64,000 nt of DNA from Drosophila miranda (taxonomy: Eukaryota > Arthropoda > Insecta > Diptera > Drosophilidae). Location: positions 6,779,001-6,843,000 of the forward strand of contig NW_022881614.1 of assembly GCF_003369915.1 (NCBI RefSeq), written 5' to 3'. Of this stretch, positions 42,049 through 51,064 are shown in pieces (the stretch's first letter is position 1; each line of letters begins with the position of its first letter). The translations under genes and the position numbers were made by a program. A model generated the notes under the pieces. It did no database searches. It was given only the letters and a program-made list of their open reading frames with translations, and had not been told where the DNA came from.

Positions 42049-45034
42049 GGGAGTACATTGATTTGCATCATATGCACCAAGTCAACCCTGATTCCCGTAG
42101 TCTCTGCAAATATTTCTTGCCTCATCACTGTGTCCTAAAGGAGGACAGTACGACGATAAAACTCCGTGTCGTTTTCGACGGATCCGCAGCTACATCAACT
42201 GGATATTCTCTAAATGATGTGATGATGACAGGCCCTGTTATTCAGCCTGCATTGTTTAACATATTGATTCGCTTTCGAACATATCCAGTCGCTCTCACTG
42301 GGGACATTTGTAAAATGTACCGCTGCGTACGAGTGTCTCCACCCGACAATTTGTATCAGTGCATCCTATGGCGAGATTCCATCGAGTCCGAGGTTCAAGT
42401 CTACACATTAGACACCGTCACATACGGGACGAGGGCTGCATCATTTTTAGCGGTCCGCGCAATGCACCAGCTGGCCATCGACGAGGGTGAGTCCTACCCT
42501 CTTGGCACCAAACATCAGCTTTACTGTCCCGTGGTAATTTTAGACTTAGGAAATGGTGCTCCAGTCACCAGGAAGTACTTGAGGGAACCCCTGAAGATGA
42601 CATAGAGAAGTTCCTAAAGTTTAATGATGGAAGCGACATTGCCAAAACTCTCGGCTTAGCGTGGGACCCTGCTTCGGATCAGCTGCTTTTTGCCTTGTCC
42701 GCAATGGACACAAACTCAAAGCCATCAAAGCGGTCGGTTTTATCTACGATTGCGCGGTTCTACGACCCTCTTGGATTGATAAATCCAGTCATTGTCAGGT
42801 GCAAAATCTTCCTACAGCAGCTTTGGAGAGAAAATTTGGATTGGGATGAAAGCCTACCCTCAGCGTTGCATTCAACTTGGATGGACTTGAGAAATAGTTT
42901 GGCAAGCATTTCTCGGATCTCATTTCCTCGCTTGGTTCTTCGTTCTAGTGTGGCTACAGAAGTTCACGGATTCTGTGATGCCAGCTTAGAAGCATATGGC
43001 GCTTGCGTGTATGTCGTGTCCAGGAAAGCCCAGTCTTTGAGCCACGTTTTGTGCTCAAAGTCGCGAGTGGCGCCGCTAAAGACTATATCGATTCCTAAGC
43101 TGGAATTAAGTGGAGCCCATTTGCTTGCGAAAATCATGCAGAATGTAAAGGACATGGGAATCTTTACAGGTCGGTTCTATTGATGGTCGGATTCGTCAAC
43201 AGCATTATCTTGGATTAGGGACGAGCCAGCTAAATTTCAAGTTTTCGTGGCAAATCGAGTGGCATCAATTCAGGAGTTGACGGCAGCCATGGAATGGCGC
43301 TATGTTCCCACATCGTTAAATCCTGCTGATATTCTCTCGAGAGGCTCGCTTCCCAACCATCTTATCCAGTCAGAGCTATGGTTTCACGGCCCATCCTTTT
43401 TGCTAGTCTCCAAGGATAAGTGGCCTGTATCTCCATCTAACAACATAGCAACTTTGGAGCTTCGCAAGAGAGGATTGCTAATCACGTCTCCACATGCCGA
43501 TCTCACGTCCGGATGCAAATTTGCGAATTCATTCTTTCGCATGCAGCGCACATTCGCCTACATGCATAAATTTATATATCGTCTTAGGCATCCAGGACTC
43601 ACCGTTTCTGATATTCGGCAAGGAACGCATCTTCTAATTCGACACATTCAGCTGGCAAATTTGTGGATGGACATAAAGGAGATTCGGCGCAATGGTCAAG
43701 TCATGAAATCCAGTTCTATTAGTTCGCTCAACCCGTTCATCGATCATTCTGGGCTACTTAGAGTTGGAGGTCGTCTTGGCAACTCATCGCTAGGATTTGA
43801 CTCTCAGCACCCGCTCATTCTGCCAAAGGGACATTCCATTACCTTTGCGCTGATAAGATATTATCATGAAAGAAACCTCCATGCCGGACCTCGCGCCTTG
43901 CTATCCAAAATTCGGCTGGAATATTGGCCCATTGGAGGTGTTAAGACAGTGTCAAGGGTCGTCAGCAGATGTGTGAGATGCTTCAGGACTAGGCCGCGCA
44001 TGGTCGAACACATCATGGGAGACCTACCTAAGGAACGTTTGGAAGGATCTCGAGCTTTTGAAGTCACTGGAGTAGATTACTGTGAACCTTTTTTCTACCG
44101 ATCAGAAATCCGCACGAGGCCTCCGATCAAGTGCTACATTAGCGTATTCATCTGTTTCATTTCTAAGGCTATACTCATGGAGCTCGTAAAGGATTTGACC
44201 ACCGCATCGTTTCTAGGCGCACTAAAGCGTTTTCCTTCCACTCGAGGAAGGCCAAGTCAAATTTGGTCGGACAATGCGACAAACTTCGTTGGGGCCAAGA
44301 ACGAGCTTCTGGAGCTAAAGAAGCTTTGTCTGAGCGACCCGCATATGAAGGAGGTCCACGAATCCTGCTTGGCGGACTCGATCGACTGGCGTTTGATCCC
44401 ACCTCGCTCTCCGCATTTTGGCGGGTTGTGGGAAGCGGCCGTGAAGACCGCAAAATATCACCTGTACCGCTCAGTTGGACCATCTCTGCTTAGCTTCGAC
44501 GAGCTGCGCACTCTGATCTGTCAGATCACTGCAATTGTTAACTCTCTCCCTTTGCTCTCGCTTTCAGAAAATCCTGATGATTTTGACGTTTTGACTCCTG
44601 CTCATCTGCTTTTAGGCGGCCCCCATGAGCAAATCCTCGAGCCTGACCTAACGAAGCTGAACTACAATCGTCTGGATGGCTGGCAGCGGGTCACCCAACT
44701 ACAGCAAATATTTTGGAGCCGTTGGCGCGAAGAGTATCTCACTCTTTTGCAAGAGCGCGCGAAGTGGCGTACCCCCGCGCAAAACATCTGCAAGAACGAC
44801 CTCGTTCTGGTGAAGGACGAAAATCTTCCTCCAATGCGTTGGCCACTGGCTAGAGTGGTCGATGTCGTTTTGGGCAAGGACGGAGTGTGTCGCGTCGCTG
44901 ACCTGAAGACATCCTCAGGAAACATCAGGAGGGCCGTCACTCGGCTATGTTTGCTGCCCCTTAAGGAATCTGTTGAGAGACTAGCTCCCAACGGGGGGAG
45001 TATGTTCGGGCCAGCCGCTGAAGAACAACCGTAA
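42045..45034 (+). pseudogene. BEL2 Pol (RT-RNase H-integrase), broken
   Basis: RT starts MREYIDLHHMHQVNP and has LRVVFDGSAAT, GDICKMYR and YGTRAASFLAVRAM, but a deletion near 42520-42570 removes the catalytic YVDD segment and shifts the frame. The RNase H part (ARFYDPLGLINP, HGFCDASLEAYGACVY) ends at an in-frame TGA (43181-43183). Integrase follows: zinc-type HH-CC (LLIRHIQ, CVRCFRTRP), then the DDE core (VTGVDY, WSDNATNFVGA, FGGLWEAAVKTAK) and the C-terminal domain to TAA 45034. Three breaks in one pol. Confidence 0.9.
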
Positions 45035-45352
45035 CTTTAACATTATTATTGTATGAGCAGAGAGAGCCGCCTATGTTGTAAAACGTTGACGTTCTGCAGA
45101 GCTGCTGCGCTCTCCCGCTAAAGGGGCTCTCTGCCGCCGCCACTTCGGCAACTACTTTGATCTGCTGCCGCCACTTCGGCAATCACTTGATCTAACGCCG
45201 TCGTCTATAGTTTAGTTCTATGCTAACCCCTCTGCGCATTGGTTGCATATCGATCTCGCATAAGGTTTATCTGGCAATAGCAAGCAATCGGCTTCCGCTA
45301 AGCCACCAAGATTAAATACGAATTATAAGGTTTAACCCGAAATCTCTTTTCA
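45003..45352 (+). repeat. BEL2 3' LTR, 3' truncated
   Basis: 350 bp matching the first 350 bp of the 5' LTR with three substitutions. It lacks the terminal ~48 bp and runs straight into Osvaldo LTR sequence (GATAACCAGCC). Confidence 0.75.
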
Positions 45353-45439
45353 GTTTTGATAACCAGCCGTCGGGGCGGTCCCTCCAGGGGATGGTGTCGT
45401 GGTTAGTGCTGTGGAGGCTTATGCCTTCACACTCCCTTC

Positions 45440-46141
45440 CTACTTCGGGGTGGGGCGCGGTGAAATGCGCACCAAATTCCCGCTGATGCATACGCGGAAG
45501 CGTTGGCCGTCGTGGTGTTCTAAGCTGCGGATCCGGCTGCGCCCGTGACGCGCCGCGTTTGCCTGAGCGCTGGCGCCTTCCAACAGGCTTTGCGGGATGC
45601 GGCGGTCAGGCGTGCTTACCCGCCAGGCGACTGGGGCGATTGGCCATTCCTGCTCCTCCTGCATCGTGTTTAGCTCGGGCATCTCCTCGAACGCTGTGAG
45701 CAGTCCGCCCGCCTCTGCCTCTTCTAAACCCAATGACAGGTCGCTGTCCTCCTTTGGTTGGCTCGCGTTTCCTGGTTCGGCCTCTCGGGCCGTGCAGCTC
45801 GTCGGTTCCGGGTTCGGGGCGTTGTGGTCGGTGGGAACTGGCGATAGCCACTTCATTGGTGCGTGGTCCAGCGGCTGCCAATCGGGATTCTCCCTTCTTT
45901 CCGGGGCTGCCGCCTCCTCCTGCGCGTCCCACTCCTGCAGTCTGGCGTGCCACCCGTCGTCCCAGCTGGTGTCCGGGATCGGGCCGTTTGGGTTCTCCTG
46001 TTGATGGTCCATGCTACGTGATGTTGCCCGGTTCTGCTTGCGGGGTCGGGGAGTGGTGCCTTGCTTGTGGTTGGCTGGTCGTGGACCGTGGTTGCCTTGA
46101 GCTGGGCGGCGACGCACCCCTAGGATGCACTTCCGTGCCAT
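45440..46141 (-). CDS. Osvaldo-like 3' ORF, function unknown
   Basis: 234 codons on the minus strand ending with TAG inside the polypurine tract. Basic Pro/Gln-rich start (ANHKQGTTPRPRKQNRATSR), acidic Glu-rich middle, basic end (ISGNLVRISPRPTPK). No transmembrane segment, so an envelope is not supported. It may be the degenerate C-terminus of Pol or an accessory ORF; the frame is only weakly protein-like. Confidence 0.4.
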   Translation of the reverse strand: MARKCILGVRRRPAQGNHGPRPANHKQGTTPRPRKQNRATSRSMDHQQENPNGPIPDTSWDDGWHARLQEWDAQEEAAAPERRENPDWQPLDHAPMKWLSPVPTDHNAPNPEPTSCTAREAEPGNASQPKEDSDLSLGLEEAEAGGLLTAFEEMPELNTMQEEQEWPIAPVAWRVSTPDRRIPQSLLEGASAQANAARHGRSRIRSLEHHDGQRFRVCISGNLVRISPRPTPK

Positions 46142-46406
46142 CCTCTGCCTCTAGAGGCTGTGCGTCGCTCGTCCTTGGGTTATCCATGTCGGATCTGGTG
46201 GGGGGAAGAAACCTTGTTTGGTTAGAACCTGACCTGTGCCACTGATGTGCCCTGTACCCTGGGTTTCCCTGATCGGTGCATTTTCTAGTTTCTGGCTATT
46301 TCTTACTCTAATCCCCTAAGGGGAGTTAAGCTATCTTACTGCGTGTGTACGCGGTTGCCCCTTGTGGGGCGAGGACATTACGGCAGCGCACTACCATAAG
46401 TGGCCC

Positions 46407-47146
46407 TCATGAACTCGCGGTTTTCCTGGTGCTGGGGTCGTCCTCATCGTTGTCTTCGTTGTCTTCTTCGTTTTCGCTGGTGAGGGTGTGCTCGACGTCG
46501 TCGCTGGTGAGGGTGTGCTCGTGGTCGTGGTAGGCCTTGAGGTCGGCTAGTCCGGCCGTTCGTCGTTGTCTTCGCGGATGCTTCTGGAGTCGTGCTATGG
46601 TGGGGGAAATAAATTTTACTACTTTGTAAGGCCCCTCATATTTGAGAGCCAGTTTGGCAGCGAAGTTGTCCGCCGCTTTGGACAGGTGATGTTGGCGTAG
46701 CATCACGAGCGTCCCGATCGTGGGTCTCCATTCGCGTCGACGTAGGTTGTAGTTCCTGCTCTGCGTCTGTGATGCCTGCTGGGTATTTTCCTGTACGATG
46801 GCGAAGATTTCCTTGAGTCGCTTGGCCTTGTCGGTTGGGATCTCTGTCACTTCGCCTAGTCCTGGGGTCGCCTCTTCGTACAAGGCTCCAGGCAAACGAG
46901 GTTCCCGGCCGAGTACGATGAATGCTGGGCTGAAGCCTGTGGTGTCCGATGTGCTAGGCTGAGTTCGGTAAGCAGCTCGTCCCATGTCCGCTGGTCTCCA
47001 TCGATGTACTGGGCGATCATGGTTTTGATCGTCCTGTTGGCTCGTTCCGTGGGGTTTTGTTGTGGGGTATAGGGCTTGCTGCCACGGCGATAGGTCCTCC
47101 AGTTCCAGGGCGGTAATGGTGGCCAAGATCGCGTTCTCGTAGTCAT
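46407..47146 (-). pseudogene. Osvaldo-like integrase, C-terminal part
   Basis: Two overlapping frames. 47146-46856 holds the catalytic-Glu end of the core (PQQNPTERANRTIKTMIAQY, ELSLAHRTP), and 47126-46407 holds the later part (GFSPAFIVLGREPRLPG, then an SH3-like segment WRPTIGTLVMLRQHHLSK...LALKYEGPYKVVKFISP). A frameshift lies near 46940. The zinc-binding N-terminus and the first two Asp residues are missing. Confidence 0.8.
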
Positions 47147-47295
47147 CCGAGTCGGCTGGGCGAAACGGGTTGCGTTCCCGAGCTATCTCGGCGTTGGCTA
47201 ATGGCTCCAGTTGGTAGTCCGTCGTCGGGGTTTCTGTGATCTCGTCCTGTGGTATCGGGGTTCGTGGCTTGCGTGATGTCTGTCGTGTTGGGTGA

Positions 47296-48300
47296 CTACG
47301 TGGTGACTCCCGGTTCGATGAGCTGGCCCTGGATTGATCCCGCGGGGCCGCAGCTATCTTTGCTGGAGTATCCTGGTGATTCCTGGGTCCTGTTGCTGAC
47401 TCCCGGTTCGACGAGCTGGCCCTGGATTGATCCAGTGGAGCCGTAGCTGTCTCTGCCTAAGTCCCTTGCTTCCTGCTGTGTCCTGTTGGTGACTCCTGGT
47501 TCGACGAGCTGGCCCTGGATTGATCCAGTGGAGCCGTAGCTGTCTCTGCCAAAGTCCCTTGCTTCCTGCTGTGTCCTGTTAGTGACTCCTGGTTCGACGA
47601 GCTGGCCCTGGATTGATCCAGTGGAGCCGTAGCTGTCTCTGCCAAAGTCCCTGTTGTGTTGCGTTGTCCTGTTGGTGTCGGGATTCGTGCCGGGGAACTG
47701 GTTGGATCCATCGGTGTCGCAGTTCTTTCCGTCGTAGCTTTCTTCGTGTCCGGTTGTGGTGGCGTAGTCCTGGGGTTGTTGCTTGATCTTGTCGGGTAAG
47801 GTCTTGTTGTCGCGGCGGTTGGATGGTTCGTGGTTGGCTGTGGGGTGTTGGTCTGGGGCTGGTCTCGGATGGCAGTTGAGTCCGCAAACGTGACGGCCCG
47901 TGGGCGTGGCTGGGCGGTGCATGATGGTATCGTCCCGGCGGGTTTCTGCTGCAACTTCAGCTGTAGATATGCCCGTCCACAGTGGATTCTTGCGCGGATG
48001 CCACAGAGGAATTCGAGTCCAAAGATTAAGTCGTCTAATACCGTGGGGAGTATAAGAAGATACCTGTGTTTCTTGCTGATCCAGGCGCACTGTGACTGCT
48101 ATCGCTTGGTTGATCTCCTTCCTGGTTCCATCTGCCAGGCGGATCCTGGTCCTCACCTCTCGCCTGTTCTCGGTCGTCCCTATCTCCTTCGCCAGCCGCT
48201 CACTGATGAAGGATCGTGTGGCTCCAGTGTCGAGGGTGGCCGCAAATGCTCTCCCATTGATGTCCACCAGGGCAGCGATCCTTCCTCCGGTCATGCTTAA
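47296..48300 (-). pseudogene. Osvaldo-like protease and repeat-bearing Pol remnant
   Basis: The open frame extends 48984-47296, but the recognisable part begins near 48310: LVDINGRAFAATLDTGATRS, with the DTG catalytic triad of a retroviral-type aspartic protease, then SERLAKEIG. After about 90 residues homology ends, and a Thr/Asn/Arg-rich stretch leads into the tandem repeats. No RT motif is present. Confidence 0.75.
47301..47660 (-). repeat. four ~93-bp tandem repeats in place of RT
   Basis: About four copies of a ~93-bp unit encoding a 31-residue repeat (GSTGSIQGQLVEPGVTNRTQ...). It lies between protease and integrase, where reverse transcriptase and RNase H belong. Frame is kept across units. 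Confidence 0.8.
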
Positions 48301-49712
48301 TGGGTGGGTTTCTCCTGTTCCTGGGTGCGCTCCTCCGTCCATGTCCCAGTTGGGCGGAGACCCGACCCGTTTCCCGACGCTGGTTTCCGGCAGCAGTTGA
48401 TGGTGCGGACCCCTCGGTGGCCACATTCCCAACAGAACAGCTTCTGTCGGTTTGTGCACGCCCCACTGAAATGGCCGTTTTCCCCACAGTTCCGGCAGGC
48501 TCGTTGTACATCGATCGCTTGCTCTTCCTCCTGGCCGATTCCTCGGTTGGCGATCTCGGTTTTCCCGGGCGTCTCGTGTGTGTTGCCCCGTTGGGGGTTG
48601 GTTCCATTGCCGGTAAAGGCGGCACGGGGTCGATGGTTCTGCGTGGTCCCGATGCTGCGGAGTGCGTCTCGGTCCCGCGCGGTTTCGACGAGCTGGGTCA
48701 ATTCTGTGAGTGATCGGAAATCTTGTCTGCGCGTATACATTTGATACTCTGGACGGAGATTTTCGTAGATCCGCTCGAGTTCCTGTTCCCGAGTATACTG
48801 GGCTCGTTGCATCATCAGACGCAACTCGATAAGGTAATCGCGGAAGGATTCCTTGGGCTTCTGTTCCCGACTTCGTATGGTGTCTTCCAGCCGCTGGAAG
48901 TATCTGGGGGGCAGGAAGAATTCTAGGAATTCTTTCCGAAAGTCTGTCCAATTCTGTCCCTGCATCTGAAAAGTTCGGAACCATCCTTCGGCCTTACCTG
49001 TAAGGAGACCGGAGATGGCTCGCGGCAACTGCTCTGGGCTCCCGCCGTATCATTCCACTCGCTCCTCGAGCCTTTCGATGAACGCTAGTGGGTCCGCGTG
49101 GCCGTCGAAAGTAAATCCCCATTTCCGGAGTTTGTCCGCCAGTAACGAGTACGAGATCTCACCCCCTCCGGGACGTGAGACCCGATGTCCCTGAGGAAGA
49201 CGTGGATGTTCTCCTTCCGTGGTTGTCTGGTGGCTAGGCGTGGCCAGGGGTCCAGCGGTAGTGGGTACTAGCGCGTGGTTCTTGCTGGACGCCTCTGGTC
49301 TGGTTCCTTGGAGTGGTCCTTGGGCAGCTCGTTGTGGTTGCTCGTCCTGGGCGGCCGGTGTCTCGGTTGCTGACTCGCGGTATCCGTGGGTGGATCCTTG
49401 GCTCGTGCTGGGCAGCTCGGGTACAATTAATCGCAGTTTTGGTCCCTCCTTGCTGTCTTCCATCTTCGTCCGGCTCTCTGGCCCGGGTGACGTGGCTGGA
49501 CTCCGGTGGTCCCTGGGTCTCGGTATGTTCCCAAAGTGCGTAGCCAATTTGTCCAGCCTTGCCTGCACGGCTTCGGGGTGCCCAGGGCGTGCGATGAATG
49601 CGGTGATCCGGCTCCGTAGGTCCTCTACAGTCCCAGTTTCTCCTAGTCCAAACTCCTTAGCTAGGCTCTGCAGCTCGTCCTTCCTGCGGGACGCTATCCA
49701 GCGGATGTTCAT
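48297..49712 (-). pseudogene. Osvaldo-like Gag with in-frame stop
   Basis: ATG 49712 (MNIRWIASRRKDELQSLAKE) to TAA/TGA near 48297 in one frame, interrupted by TGA at about 49052-49050. N-terminal matrix-like region, Pro/Thr-rich linker, capsid-like region (GKAEGWFRTF, KEFLEFFLPPRYFQRLEDTI, SFRDYLIELRLMMQRAQYT), then two zinc knuckles (CRNCGENGHFSGAC and CWECGHRGV...C). Ends overlapping the protease frame, so a ribosomal frameshift would have been needed in the parent. Confidence 0.8.
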
Positions 49713-49739
49713 CCTGATCCTGGTACACTAATCGGGGCA

Positions 49740-50540
49740 CCGGTACGAGTCCTGTTCAGCACGGTACTGGGTCTGGGGCTTCTGTACTAGGATACGCGGC
49801 ACTGGGTGGAGAGTCCTGTTCGAAGGACACGCGGCACGGTACTGGATCGGTGATCCTATACTAGGATACACGGCACTGGGGTGGGGGATCCTGTTCGAAG
49901 GGCACGCGGCACGGTACTAGATCGGTGATCCTGTACTAGGATACACAGCACTGGGTTGGATGATCCTGTCGAAGGATACGTGGCGCGGTACAGGGAAAGG
50001 TTCTGTCTGACTGCTCGGTGGTAACTGTGTGACTGCTCGGTAACAACTACCTGACTGCCCGGTAATGACTGTCTGACTGCTCGGTAACAACTGTCCTGAC
50101 CGGTGTTCCTGCTCCGCCTCATATTGGCCGTGGCCATGTCTTTGTGGCCGAGGGCTCCTCTGCCATGTAGCTGCTCCTCTGCGATCGCCGGCTGTCCCTC
50201 GCTGCTCCGTTGTTCTACCGCTGCTTCGCTGCTTGGCTGCTCTGTCACTGCTTGGCTGCTCTGTCACTGTCTCGCTGCTCTGTCACTGCCTCGCTGCTCT
50301 GTTACTGCTTGGCTGCTCTGTCACTGTCTCGCTGCTCTGTCACTGCCTCGCTGCTCTGTCATTGCCTCGCTGCTCTGTCGCTGCGCCTTCTCCGCTCTGC
50401 CGCTGACACGTTGCTCTGGCACTGCTGCTTCTCCGCTCTGCCGCTGCCTCGTTGCTCTGTCGCTGCTGCTTTGCTGCTCTGCCGCTGCGCCGCTGCTGCT
50501 GCTTTGCTACTCTGTCGCTGGTGCCGCTTTGTCGCCGTCG
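49740..50540 (-). repeat. minisatellites in the Osvaldo-like leader
   Basis: Two blocks between the primer site and gag. At 49740-50000 there are ~60-bp units with ACTAGGATACACGGCACTGG and CCTGTTCGAAGG. At 50205-50530 there are 20-22-bp units of CTGCTCTGTCACTGCCTCG type. No real ORF. Confidence 0.7.
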
Positions 50541-51044
50541 CGTGCCAAAGTTTTAGGCGCCGTCCGCGGCCATTTTCTCCCGGCACGCGGTGCTGTGTCT
50601 TCGGCGTCTCTCCCCGTCTCTTTCTGTCGCGTAGGTGGCTAGCCGCGTGGTTTTTCGCGTCTCTCCCCGTCTCTTTCTGCCTCGTAGGTGGCTGGCTGCG
50701 TGGTTTTTTTTTCCCCGCGTGGTTTTCGCCGGTGCGCCTGGGACACGTGCCGGCGGCTGTTGCTTGGGGGGTATTAGAGAAACCAGCCTCAGCTGTACAT
50801 AAGTCGAGGGATCAAAGATTGGTGCTGGCTATTCGCCGGGCCTCTGATTTTTGGCTGCTAATCACTGATTTTAAGTTTTCCTTCCTTTTCTCCTGCTGCT
50901 TTTTCTGATCCGTGGCTCCTAAGCATCGTTTGCTGTTTTGCTTTTGTGGGTCTTGCCTTTTAATTGTTGGCTGCTGCTTGGTTCCCTTTTCACTTTTAAC
51001 TGCTTTTCACTTATTCCCTATGCTCACCGACTCTCCCCTCGTGA

Positions 51045-51062
51045 GTCCCTGCTCGGGCGCCA
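51045..51062 (-). other. primer-binding site of the Osvaldo-like element
   Basis: Minus strand TGGCGCCCGAGCAGGGAC, two bases downstream of the 5' LTR end. It matches the 3' end of tRNA-Lys as used by Osvaldo and many retroviruses. Confidence 0.8.
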
Positions 51063-51064
51063 TC

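Larger units (their letters stand above)
39142..45352 (+). mobile_element. BEL/Pao element BEL2, degenerate
   Basis: 6.2-kb element with 5' LTR 39142-39539, TGGTGACCCCCGACGTG primer site (39541-39557), gag, pol and a 3'-truncated 3' LTR (45003-45352). It sits in the Osvaldo-like 3' LTR. The LTRs differ at only three positions in 350 bp, yet pol is broken in three places. Confidence 0.9.
35182..45430 (-). repeat. Osvaldo-like 3' LTR, interrupted by hAT and BEL2
   Basis: LTR sequence lies at 35182-36418, 39035-39141 and 45353-45430. On the minus strand it begins GTGAAGGCATAAGCC right after a purine tract (GAAGTAGGAAGGGAGTG) and ends GAACTTCCTTACA. The same order is found uninterrupted by hAT or BEL in the 5' LTR. 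Confidence 0.75.

Noticed and set aside
45597..46245. Plus-strand ORFs over the Osvaldo-like element (also 50103-50908)
   Set aside because: Shadows of GC-rich minus-strand sequence or of tandem repeats; no domain.
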